Assembly: GCA_033675545.1 (NCBI GenBank) | Contig: JAWDGP010006611.1 | Span: 466,001-530,000, forward strand | From: Elysia crispata | Taxonomy: Eukaryota > Mollusca > Gastropoda > Plakobranchidae | Length of the DNA: 64,000 nt | Reading direction: 5' to 3' | Shown here: positions 1 to 64,000 of the stretch, piece after piece | How the letters are laid out: every line of letters starts with the position of its first letter | Position numbering within the stretch: position 1 is the stretch's first letter | Translations under genes and position numbers: made by a program | The notes under the pieces: model-generated | The model's input: only the letters and a program-made list of their open reading frames with translations | Databases searched by the model: none | Told to the model about the DNA's origin: nothing

Positions 1-3000
1 TTACTTTACTTCACTTCCCTAATCTAATTCTGTAATCCAGCACCCTCTTAAGCATTTACTATGATAGTGAGTTCAAATAATTTGAGAAATTATTCTCCTA
101 CAGGTGACATTATTAGTTTGAACTACATGGAATTGTATACAGTTTATATTAAAATTATGGGTTCAGAATTTATCATAGCTAATGGTAGTGGTTGTAATAG
201 TTGTAATTAAGTAAAACCAATATTGTACAATAGTAAAGATAAAGCGATTGGATCCACTGCAGCAGCATACTTGTAAGAAAGTTTGTATGCATCTCTCTAA
301 GGTCTTTTCTTCATATCATTTATGTCCAGGGTGGGACAAAAAGGAAGAGACTCCAAATTACAACATTGATAATAAGTGGGCTGAAACTATGAGAATGATC
401 CTTGCAAATTTAGCATGGATGTTCTAAACCCACAGCTACCTGCACTCCATAATTTGTAATAGTAGTATAACTATAAGTACTGTAACTATTAAGAATAGTA
501 CCACTACTGATAGTAGAAATTGCAGCAATGAACAATTGTTCATGTTGTACTGCTTTTATTAGCCTCATTTAAATTAATAGGAACAATTGAAGCAATAGAG
601 GCAGCAGTAATACAGTTCAAGGGCTGGCAGTGATAAATGTTCAAGCAAGGGTGGTTTTTTGGATTTTGGAAAAGGTACAAAAACTCTTTTCTATTTACTA
701 AAGCTTATAGTGATCAAAGCAAAAAGGAAACAAGCATCACTAAAACGGTTGGGAATGTCTTTTATTTCATTTTTAATCATTGGCATAAAATGATAGGACA
801 AAATAATTAGCTTGCGGAAAAATTCACAAAGAAAAAAAATTATGGACTAGGTATTTGCCTTTTACATAGTCATCCATAAATATAGGTTATTGGGCTGATA
901 TGTTTGTTTTGCTTCATCTGATAAAAAAGAGCACTTTTATCAGAGCTGACACTGATGAAATGTCTTATAGAGTGATTTCCATACACAGCTATTGAGACAA
1001 GTTTTCACATGTATTCAAATTTATTAACTACAGTATCAAATACTATATAACCTGGTGTTATCTAAAGCAAACATAGTGAACAATTTGTTAGATGATTTCT
1101 TGTACCTTTGCTTACTTCTTAGAACCTAAGACCAACATTAGTGTCCGACTTTCTCATAACAAACAAAAAAGGCTTATGTGAAATAAGTCAAGGTTGAAAT
1201 ATGAAAGACCTAAATAGGCCATGCCTCTTTTCTGATTTTTTTTTTTTTCATTTTTGTTTTCTTTTTTAATCTTTTTTTGCTAGTGGTAGGTTCACGACTA
1301 TAATTGATTTGTCCAATTAAAGTTAATCTGTGCTCATACACAAAAATAGTGAATTTCAGAGATGTTGACCAATAATCAAGAAATTCCATTTCTAAATCTT
1401 TGTAACAAAGTATAAGTACACAATTACAATGCATTAATTTGCTACAAGAAAATGTAATTCAAGGTTTGTATGTGATTCAAATTAATTGTCAAAAAGTCAA
1501 TAAATCTATTTTGTGAAAAAAAAAATGAAATACATTCATTTTGTCAAATGTTTACATCAAATGCTTTATAGCTTCAAAATCTTTCACGACATTCAAATCT
1601 TTCCAATCAATTGTCAGTTTCAATTGCACCATGCGATTAGACTATACTTTATGATTTGTAATTTATAGCAAAATCAACTGAAAACTGACACTTTTTCAGC
1701 TTCTTTACATTTCTTTCCGTCTAAGCCAAAGAAAATAGCAATTAGCACTAAGTACCCTTGCTTGGAGATGAAGTATTCAAATTCAAGGTGGAAAATAAAA
1801 AAACACACAAAACTAACATATATAACATTTTATAACAGCATACATTTTGCCATTTCATTTTAACTGTAGCATTATAATTTAAAAAATTAAAATTTAAAAC
1901 ATGATTTAATCAACAAAGTATGCATCAACATAGAAACAAACTTAGAGATTACATTAATATCAACATGCTTTTACATGCCAAGATAAAATTTGAATTTATT
2001 GAACATCACTTTCATTTTAGGAATCAGAATATGAATCCCTCATACTGCCACCTCATCCATGTTTATAGCAAACATAAAAAAAGTTATACTATGCTAGATT
2101 TTGATGCCAAATCAAAAGCAAGTCATTAAATTTTTCACAGCCTCCAAAAGATCAGTTTTTGCATCCAAATCAGACTCATAGTTCCTATACTAAATAGCCT
2201 TAAGAGAAAGTCTTACAATATATGGTCACAAGCCATGGGCTATATCTAATAAGTAAAAGGATGTCGCAGTACTATATTGTAGCAGAATATCTATATTCTT
2301 ATTTTGTGATATTTTATGTATTTTTTTTTAAGTTCAAATTTGCAAATCTCTGATCATTGTTGTTGGTGTATATGCATTTCATAGTTAAAAAACTTCAAAG
2401 CAAACTCTATAGCTAGCTGCCCCCAAAAGTTATCACATGCTTATTTTTTTGTTACTTCTAGAGAGGGATAATACTAATGTTTTCTGCTGATTGCATTCTC
2501 CAAAACTTTCTTTAACATGGCCTTTGGCTCTGACAGCCAATTATACTCTTACTTTATCTCATGCAAAAGTCTAGATACAAATATGGAGCTATTTGAGGAA
2601 ACTCCCATTGAAAAAGATATCATGATTTACTAATGTAGCATTCATTTTGGCAAAATATTTCCATTCTTATGAACAATATGTGAATCTCTGTACATCTTTG
2701 AGACTTAAAAAAAGAGTTACAACTAAGTAAGATAACACTTGAAATTCTTTGTCATCCTGCTAGCAAATATAATTAAGTAAAGAGTGTTCTTTTCATATTC
2801 CCCTTGTTTCTTCTTCCACAATTTGAAACACTGGGACCAGATAAAAAAAAAAACAAACTGGGAATGAACAAGATTTCACCCAAAACTAATTTCACAAGGA
2901 AAAAAAACCACATGTTTTCACATCACATTTAATGGATATTAAAAAATGCAATGCAGTGTATTTAATGAATTGCATGTGATTTAAAAATAAAAGCTGAAGT

Positions 3001-3044
3001 ACCCCAATTTATTGAAGACTACACACACATACAGATGCGACTTT
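1..3044. other. AT-rich stretch without a recognised gene
   Basis: Only short open frames with low-complexity or Lys/Phe-rich translations occur, none resembling a known protein. I see no transposon termini or RNA gene. It may be intergenic DNA downstream of pecanex or an even longer 3' UTR. Confidence 0.4.
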
Positions 3045-6000
3045 TGCAGCATAAAACAGCTTTATTCAAACACAGTGTGTATAATACACAAAGGTTTAAT
3101 GACAAAATACCTAGGCACATAATTTTAGTCAATGAATTTTACAAGAAAATATTGTAAAGAATAAAAAGAGCAAAACAAACAAATCAGTTCTATGTTTCAA
3201 AGCAATTGCCTTATCTAGTATAGAAAAAAATGTTTAATAACAGGTAAATAAATTCTGCAGTTCATCGGTTTTACTTAATCCATTAGAGCCTAGTGCTATA
3301 AGATGAAATTTTACAATGACATCCAAAAGTAATAAAAATTTATGAACTCACAAAACATCCTTGAGCTTTTAAAAGAAGTACACAGTTGTGAAATTCATGA
3401 CCTGTCCTTCTATAGTATTCTTATCTATTCGTACATTTAAAAAAAAACCAATCTCATCTTATTTCAACTGAGTTTTTTTTCTTCTTTTCATTATATTTTT
3501 CTTTCACATTCATATGAACGGGATCATAAATTAGATAATCTATTGATAAGCAGCTTCTTAAATCATATCATTTTTTTACCTATGAAACCAAGTGGGCTCA
3601 AAATATGGCTAGGTGCAGATGAACCTTTACAAATGACAGAATCTAGCATATTTTTATTTGGTGCTTTACAATATGAGACCATGCTGAGATACTAAATTTA
3701 ACATTTGACTAATGGTCTGGTAATTCAAAAGACTGAGACTGTGAAAAAAACTTCTGACTTTTTCCCTTTTACTTTTCAAACAGTCATAAACCATCTTGAG
3801 TAATTGCTGCCTTTGAATTTCCCAATTATTGTTCATGTTGAAGTAACAGATGACAAGCTCTCAAAAGCTATCACACTTTACGGTTCAAAGAGGTAGCAAT
3901 GGCTGTATTAGTCTATCAATACCAGTGTAAGTAGGAAACATCACCATCAAAAGTCATCAGTCCAAACAAAAGTGTGGTTTGAAGAATAATTTAAGTATAA
4001 AAAGAGAGCCAAAAGCTTAACTATTTGCAATTTCATGTGAGAACATTGGGGCTAAACACTAATTTCCCTGCAGAGGGAAAAACAGGAATCAAACCAATGC
4101 CAGACGTAATGTGCCAATCTCCATTCTTATATCTTAAGTAAGTTACTTTAACCGATAACTTCAAATAGATTCATACATAAATTAATACTTCACAATCTGA
4201 AATACAAGGAAAATTCTTTTGATTCCAACAAAGTTTTTGGCACAGAATTTTTCAACCACATTCTCATTCAAAGAAGAACAATTTATCAAACTTTAAAATT
4301 ATAACTTAATTTTGGAGTTTGTTTTGCAGATGTATTAAGTCTCCTTCAATCAAAAACAGAAAGTTTTTATATTAACAAACAAGACTTAACAATTGAAAAA
4401 ATACCAATCTTTCAAAAACTTATAAAATTAAAGCACCAAGCAAGAACACTTTGAATTTGTAACGTCTTTCCTGAGAGCTTCAACAACAAAAATCTGACTT
4501 AATTTAATCTAAATGCTCAATTATAGTTCTTGTTTGACACATGTTCTTTTCCCTTGGTAGCTACTGAGATTTGATTGTCTTCGCTCACTGAAAAGGCACA
4601 ATTATTTACATGCATGCAACAACTTAAAGACTAAACTCTCCGTACAACAAAACAAGAACAACCAGTGGTTCTTAAATATTGCATTTCAGTGTATGACAAA
4701 TATTTTGATACGTGAAAACATCAGATTTTCACAAAGGGAGTACCAAATTTGAGTAATTTTTATTTGAAGGTTCAAAACTTGAGTGAAAACAACATAACTT
4801 GCATAAAGTGTGCTTCAACTAACTGAAATATCAACGAAAAAATTTAATTCAGTTTAATCAATTACGAAAGTTCAATATAAATTATAATCCCTCTGCCTTT
4901 GAAAGTTGAAAAAATCGTCTACTTTCATCACATCCAAATTAATTTATCTTCATAAATACATTATATAATTGTAAAAATTTTATTAGTACATTAGCAGCCC
5001 ATTTTAAGTGAATCTTTTAAGTTTGATGATAATTTAGCAATTTATTCAATGTAAGATAACACACTACTCTTGTTCTAAGATTTTAGAGGTAGATAAAGAT
5101 TAATTCACATTTGGAGATTTCTATTGCTCGATCTTCATTGTTTAAGGAATTAAAAATTTTGTTTTAATCACCGTCTTTTCGAAGATTTAACTTTAAAACT
5201 AAATTTGCGGACATTTTGAAAACAGCGATCTAATTTGAGGAGTTACAAATGTAATTATCACTCATCGAATTGAGTCAAGGGATTAGACTGACTAACTGAG
5301 CTTTAAATAACAAAGACTTGTGTTTCTACCACTGATAAGGAAAGAAACATTGGAAAAGGCTCACCAAGTTTGGCTTTTCAGGGCAAGCTTCAAGAACTTT
5401 GTTTTAAGACTTTCAGAAGAGAATCATCAATTTTTAAGATGGTTAAAAATATAAGTCAAATTAGACAATATGACACCGGAAGTTCTGTGACTCAAATGTT
5501 ATTCAGATTGCTTGAACAAGATTTGACAAAACAAAGTCTAGCAAACTTTCTATAAGAATGAGAGGGAAAAAACAAACCATACATTTTTAACTATGATTCA
5601 ATTAAAAAAAAATACTTAATTTCCCCCATATTTTATCCTGCAAATAGGAAAAAGATAAAGTGTAAAAACAAGAACAATCACAAATCCACAATGCTTTTTT
5701 ATGACTTACATTGATAGTGATTGAACACCAATGATGAATCTCCTAGGCTAGTTGTTATAAACAAAGGTGTTTTAAAAGAAATAATGCTGGTTTTGACCAA
5801 CATCTTTCACCTTAATCTGCTTACCATAGGGTTTCTGCTGCATAGCCGATTTTTCTTCGTTGTCTCTTTTTTCCTTTTAGTTAGTTTTCCTTTGTGAATA
5901 TTGAATATTTTGAAGTGTGAAATCTGCACAGCTCCAAATAAGGATATTGATCTATGTCTACCATTATCTCCACATTGAGTCCATTGATATGTTGGAGTGA

Positions 6001-6166
6001 TTCTTCAAAAAAACTTTTACCATAGTCTGGAGGCTTAACCATGTTAAGATTTTGCTGGAGTGGGATGCTAATAGCATTTGAAATACTGCAGAGGAGCTCT
6101 TCCTAACTGCTGCCAACTTAATGAAATAAGTAATCAATACTGAGGCTGGTCACTCCTGCCCCGCTG
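3045..6166 (-). other. PCNX: Probable pecanex 3' UTR
   Basis: Downstream of the pecanex stop there is no further open frame of interest. The best polyadenylation signal on the minus strand is AATAAA at 3066-3061, followed by a GT-rich stretch near 3037-3023, which would place cleavage about 3040-3046 and give a UTR of roughly 3.1 kb. Other AATAAA matches (near 3651 and 4750) lack such a clear GT-rich follower, so shorter isoforms are possible. This is inferred from signals only. Confidence 0.35.
3061..3066 (-). terminator. Candidate pecanex polyadenylation signal
   Basis: A canonical AATAAA on the minus strand with a TGTGTGTG-type downstream element 25-40 bases further on. It lies about 3.1 kb beyond the pecanex stop codon in the transcription direction. 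Confidence 0.35.
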
Positions 6167-55587
<49,421 letters not shown>

Positions 55588-55987
55588 CTGAAATATATTT
55601 ATAAACAAACCTAGTCTAAGATCACTTAAAAGGCCTTGAAAAATTGGACAGACTCAGTAATTAAATATGAAAGACAAACACTTTATAAGAGTGAAGTCTA
55701 AGGCTAATCTCAGTCATCTTTCCACTAATTTCTATTGTTTGTATGATTCAATCAAAAAAAAAAAATCAATACTTTGCAGAAACTGAAATGGAGACAAATT
55801 CAGGGTGGCCTCCCCATGAGCATCCTTTAAAAGCAAAAACAGAGTTCTAGCTTATCTCAACAAAAAAAAATTCTTGAATTAATTACAAAGCAAATAACAA
55901 CCATTCTAAGACATTCAATGAAACTGGGACATTTCCATAAAACCCCTCAAGAAGAGGGTCTGTTTCCTTTCACTTTTGAGTATGTTG

Positions 55988-56045
55988 AGGGTTAGTATAG
56001 TGGCTAATGCCAAGTCTGCGCATTTGAGTTTCATACTTGATCATT
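55988..56045 (+). repeat. Possible tRNA-derived SINE fragment
   Basis: It contains GGTTAGTATAGTGGCTAATG, resembling the 5' arm and A box of Asp/Glu/Gly tRNAs, followed about 30 bp later by GAGTTTCATACTTG, a degraded B box. No cloverleaf closes properly, so it is not a functional tRNA. Confidence 0.35.
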
Positions 56046-57114
56046 TTTTCTGCTTCACATTTTAAACTATCTTTTGATGTCCTTTCATTGCTGGTTCTGC
56101 ATCACAGCTGTCTTGATTTCAAGTTTAAAGAGTCAATGCGTAATCCTTTTGCTCCTATGAAACTATACAGATGCAACTCAATACAGGCAGTTAGATTATA
56201 ACTAAGAAAAGAGAGTAAGGAGGGATAATATAGTGAGATAGTAAAGGAGAGAACGGGAAATTAGAGCAAACTAACAGGGTCTTCCCTCTAGGGCTGCAAG
56301 TGGCTGGCTTATTCATTGCCTTCATCAATTTTGGAGGCATCAAGTCAAAAACTTGTTCACCAATCTGGAGGGCAGACTATGCAGTATGCTTTCCTACTAT
56401 TAGACACAGAGTGACAATAAACAAAAATCATCAGTGATAAAGGCAGAGGCCTGATGCCTTACAGTTACATGCACACACATTATATAATTAATACTCTCAA
56501 TTCATGCCTTTGTTTACATCTCAGTTTACTCCTTCCTTCCTAAATGTTACTTTACACCCAACAGCACCACTAGCAACAATCCATAATTGAGGAAGGCTGG
56601 GGACAGTGGTCATTTCTATCCTTTATCAAGACTCTGCATTGAGGGTGGAAGCTTGGGTTGGAGTGAGGGCTAGTGATGAGGAAGGAATGGGCCATGGTAA
56701 AATCAACACCGTATAGCTCTTTTGTTTGCTCTTCAGACATAGCATCAACCATATATGAGCAATTCTCAGGAAGCCAACTCTTAAAGTGTTACATTAGACA
56801 TGGAATTTATTTTGTCTCTCTTTGTCTCAAAATTGTGCAATATCATATAGAAAGCCTGAAAGGTGTAAAGTTATTGAAAAAAAAAAATTTGGAGAAACTT
56901 TTTTAAAAATATTGTTTGCAAAGCTTGGTTTTCATCACCATAGAATGATCTTCAAATTACTAATGACATGAAAAGATTCAAATTTAGCTATCTTTGAAGA
57001 AAAAAATTCATACCCTTAATACCTAGAGTGAAAAAATAGATGTTATTATAAATTCAAATATGATAGTTGAAAAGAAAGACTCATAATTTATGGTAGTAAA
57101 TGGATTAAATTTGT

Positions 57115-57304
57115 GTCATTGTAACATCGAGAAAAACTTCGTCAAGAATTTTTCTGTTTGCAGCTTTTAAAACTATTCAGATTTAATTTTAAGCTGGCTG
57201 AATTGATTCCTAGCCAAGAGTTACAGTCTAGGACATCTACAGTGTTTATTAGGATTCTAAAAATTAATCAAGGAGCATTTTGTCTTTCTGGGTGTTAAGG
57301 TGAC
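57115..57304. mobile_element. Inverted-repeat element, about 190 bp, copy A
   Basis: The segment starts GTCATTGTAACATCGAG and ends with a diverged inverted copy (ctgggtgttaaggtgac). It is non-coding and about 190 bp, like a MITE. Internal text such as TTTGCAGCTTTTAAA is shared with the copies at 57600 and 57794. Confidence 0.5.
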
Positions 57305-57599
57305 ACAATCTTCTGTAATTGTAACTACTGGAAGGCATGCACCGATCAATTTACCTAACTTAGGATTGAAGAACAGTTGAAGATGGACAACGAAATAGTC
57401 TTATATACTGGTTTTCATCAATATATGATCTTCCCAATATCACTGATGACATAAAACGATTGAAGTTTAGCTACCTTATGAGCAAAAAAAAAACTGTACC
57501 ACTATTACTTTGAAGGAGAAAATAGATGTTATCAGTCATTAAAATATGATAATTGAATAGCAAGACTAATAGTTAATGGCATAATGGATTTCAATTTTT

Positions 57600-57790
57600 G
57601 TCACTGTAACATCGATCGGGAAGAACTTGTTCCAGAATTTTGTGTTAAGAGCTTTTAAAGTTATTTAAAGTTCTGTGTATGTTGGCTGGATTTTAATTTC
57701 TCACCAAGAGCTAGAGTCTAATGGATCTACAAAACTGATAAGGAGTGTACAAATAAGTACACTGTTTGTTCTTACCAATTTTACATAAGG
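57600..57790. mobile_element. Inverted-repeat element, about 190 bp, copy B
   Basis: It starts GTCACTGTAACATCGATCGG and shares GAAGAACTTGTTCCAGAATTT-like sequence with copy C. The right end (gttcttaccaattttac) is a weakened inverted copy. It abuts copy C almost directly. Confidence 0.5.
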
Positions 57791-57793
57791 TCT

Positions 57794-57981
57794 GTCATTG
57801 TAACGTTGGGAAGAACTGTTCCAGAATTTTGTGTTTGCAGCTTTTAAATAGTTTAAGACTTCAATGTAAACTGCCTACGTTGTTGGTTCCTCGTCAAGAA
57901 CTGTCTAGAGTGTCTATAATGTTGATAAAGATTCAACAAACCAATCTGAGAACATTTCGTTCTTCCCGATGTTACTGTGAC
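57794..57981. mobile_element. Inverted-repeat element, 188 bp, copy C (best preserved)
   Basis: It starts GTCATTGTAACGTTGGGAAG and ends CTTCCCGATGTTACTGTGAC, an inverted repeat of about 20 bp with few mismatches. A further half-copy of the end (GTCATTATAACACCAGGAAG) follows at 57993-58013. It resembles a small MITE family nested in a local cluster; the transposase source is unknown. Confidence 0.55.
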
Positions 57982-59541
57982 ATGATTTTTTTGTCATTAT
58001 AACACCAGGAAGACTGTGAAAAACATAGATCTACATCAGTTCACGCATTGTTGTAAATAATAATCAACCTGCAACTAAGTTAAAAACTTTTCCTACCCTA
58101 GAATTAAGAAATAGTTCAGATTAGACTTTAAGAGCCCATAAGAAACGGTAGTAATGGACCTATATGCCTCATCATAATGAGGAAGGACCATGTTAATGCC
58201 CAGTATTTAATATTCTTTGCCAACATGCTTAGATTTATCTCAAAAATAAAATGATTAAATCGTTTGAAACACTTACTTAAAAGAAAAGCATTGAAAACGG
58301 CTGTTCAAAAATTTATACAGGGCCTATCCTACAACGACAAAGACAGAAATGGAAATGAATGGCCCCTTTGACTATTGAGACTAGTGTAGAAAAAAGATTT
58401 TACACGAAGAAAAGGGCATTTCCGGTGAACTTGACAAATATATGGTTTAGTCCAGAAAGTGAGAGTGAATAAGGAAAGAAGTATATATTCTGGACATTAT
58501 AGTGTGACATGAAACGACCTAGCTTAATTTTCAGAGGCCCAATCAGATTTAAAGAGTTTGCATTCACCCTGTTTTTTTTTGTAGGGAAGTGAATTCTATT
58601 TTAGCACTTCTCTGAACAAGCATGTAGCAAGCTAGCTGGGCTTTTATAACAACTGATCTGCTCCACTTAAAATAGGCCTTTACATGACATAGAGCAAAAC
58701 GTCCAGAAGCACATTTTTAAAAGGAATTGTGCTCTCTGTTAGTTCCGTTTTTAAGTGAAAAACTATTGTATGAGGAAAAAAAATGAAAAAATTATATGGG
58801 TTTTACCAACATAGTAGGCCACTTTGTACAAACAACCCCTCAAAAACTTTTTATTGATGAAATGATAACTAATTTAATACAAAACGGAACCTTTTAATGG
58901 TTGAAATTAGAAAAGATACAAACTTTCTCAAGAGATGGAGTGATCAGAAGAGAATGATGTTTACAACAGGCATGCAAATGAATGACTAATTTTATGAGAG
59001 CAGGAGTTGCCATTTAAACGCAATGTACAGAAGGCATGTTATCCTAATGGCAAAGCCCATAGACAAAAGAAAACACCAGAAAGTTAAATGTAAATGCCTC
59101 AGAAGTATAATATTGGCACCAAGACAAACCATAAGCTGTGCTACTTGAGCTTAAATCTTCAGCTAGACCTATGTGGAGAACTCACTGTCATAGTTAGTCC
59201 TCCTACATTTTATGGTAAAGTTGATTAACCCATTCTTCACTTGAGTTTTAAATCTCAATCTATCCAGACTTTAATTGTAAACTTAGAAACTAGATTTCCA
59301 AATCTAAGCTTGAAATCTGATCTGACTTCTAGAAGAAAAACACATAACATGACAACCTAATCTAGTTTATAAATAAGTTTAGAACAGTCTAGACGTCTAG
59401 CTTTAGATCTATTTTTATTGACGCTAAATTTTGAATGCATATATATCTAATCTTAGAATCTAAGATTGGGGATCAATATATGCACAAAACACGTAGAATA
59501 CGGCTCAGCAATCTTGATAAGCTCTTATTTACTCCTCTCAC

Positions 59542-59760
59542 CTCTTCTCTCGGCCAAGGCAGCAGGCCCAACAATACAATGACACAATAGATCGTTGAGG
59601 AAGGCTGCTGCACCATTCGGTTTCCTCAAAACACGAAGACTGAAAGAAGCGTACACAAATAAACATACACACACACATACATGAAGTGTTGTGAGATTAC
59701 CTTTGCTGATTGTCTCACGAGAGACTCGTTTGTATACGAGAAATGGCGAGGTCATCGTCG
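59542..59760 (-). other. PCNX: Candidate non-coding first exon of pecanex
   Basis: A minus-strand donor (GTGAGAGG) immediately beyond 59542 follows a segment with more GC than the surroundings. If spliced to the acceptor at 55588 it would supply a 5' UTR exon upstream of the ATG exon. No transcript evidence is available and the upstream limit is arbitrary. Confidence 0.25.
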
Positions 59761-59925
59761 GGTTACTTCTTAGTCTCTTATGGGTCTTCCTGCTTCATTT
59801 CTTATTAGACTCTATTTTTCATTACTGATGATTGTCATCGATTTAAGTCAATAAATTAGAGCTATCAGCAGTCAGATTCTCAAAAATTTATGATAAAAGT
59901 CTGTTTTCAAGGTCAAAGTACATCC

Positions 59926-59936
59926 AATATGGCGGC
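59926..59936 (+). promoter_or_regulatory. YY1-type motif in the divergent promoter
   Basis: AATATGGCGGC matches the YY1 consensus AANATGGCGGC. It lies about 660 bp upstream of the MLK start codon and about 170 bp beyond the candidate pecanex first exon. Confidence 0.4.
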
Positions 59937-60577
59937 CCGTTAAACAAGAATCCAACAAAGGTGTCTGGTTTAGAACACTGGAGCTAGCCATACCCATCAA
60001 AACTTAGCTCATAAATCGTTGATGCCATGGATCTACAATTAATAAAAACATTCTTGATGTGATGTTCGGACATTTAGCAAGCAAAAATGTTGGATCGGTG
60101 ATGTTTTCTAAATGGGATTCTAGTCTTGAAGTTAAAGAACTGAGCGAAGATCGGCAGTTATGTGTAAAAATCCGACCAAATTTTATCTTTACAATGTAAA
60201 ATCTTGGGGATCAACTCTATTATAACAAATCTAAACTAGATCTAAATACTTATCTTATACAACTTTTTATTCAAGTTATCCTAGAATCTAGATTCTAATA
60301 GACCCAATTCAACGTATTAGATTAAGATTCAGAATCTAGGGTGTACACACCGAATCTAGATCTAGATCTTGGCTTAGATCTCTAAAATCTTATCCTCATT
60401 TTAAAAAATATATTTCAAGTTTGGTTAAGGACGGTCAGTCTAAGCTCTAGAATGAGACTGAGAGGTGAAAGTTTTAATCTAAACAAAAAGCCAAATATAA
60501 CAATTTAGGTCTGTAGATTTTAATCAAGCCTTGAAATGCAGTAATGCATATAAATACAGTTGGCCAAGTTACTCTAA

Positions 60578-64000
<3,423 letters not shown>

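Larger units (their letters stand above)
56936..57790. repeat. Degenerate tandem duplication, period about 473 bp
   Basis: A block beginning TGGTTTTCATCA at 56936 recurs at 57409 with matching order of landmarks (gatctt, ATGACAT-AAA-GATT, TTTAGCTA, AATAGATGTTAT, and the inverted-repeat element described separately). Copies have diverged considerably. It lies upstream of the first pecanex coding exon, with no coding capacity. Confidence 0.65.

Overview
This is an AT-rich metazoan window: long introns, GT-AG splicing, microsatellites and degraded transposons. Protein similarity points to an invertebrate. Intron texture, the LINE remnant and dispersed TCTAGA-type motifs suggest a mollusc, perhaps a gastropod, but that is inference.

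Two host genes are recognised and they point away from each other. On the minus strand, 55456 down to 6167 encodes a pecanex (PCNX-family) multipass membrane protein. I assembled 40 coding exons whose reading frame joins at every junction, giving 2,224 residues from the conserved MGS start to the conserved ETGxLxLGAEV end. On the plus strand, from 60593 to beyond the window, lies a mixed-lineage kinase (MAP3K9/10/11/21; fly slipper): SH3 domain, then most of the kinase domain in three exons. The head-to-head PCNX/MLK arrangement matches, from recall, the three vertebrate pairs PCNX1-MAP3K9, PCNX2-MAP3K21 and PCNX3-MAP3K11, so it looks like an ancient bilaterian gene pair.

The pecanex introns hold most of the accessory content. 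The main item is an apparently complete piggyBac transposon (30421-34196): TTAA target duplications, 15-bp terminal inverted repeats, and a three-exon 577-residue transposase with all catalytic aspartates, antisense to pecanex. Two nearly identical 284/283-bp TTAA-flanked MITEs with different termini sit at 17594 and 25734. Two further non-autonomous elements (46457-47943 and 52542-53362) share CAGAG-type termini and 6-bp target duplications. A dead LINE reverse transcriptase (about 19085-19925) and mariner-like fragments (about 18345-18968) lie in the 9.7-kb intron.

Layout: 1-3044 no recognised gene; about 3045-6166 probable pecanex 3' UTR; 6167-12653 exons 40-33; 12654-22400 the largest intron; 22401-30352 exons 32-22; piggyBac; 34410-55456 exons 21-1; 55588-60592 upstream and inter-promoter region with a cluster of about 190-bp inverted-repeat elements at 57115-58013; 60593-64000 MLK gene, truncated by the window edge. 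No rRNA, convincing tRNA, CRISPR or viral gene was seen.
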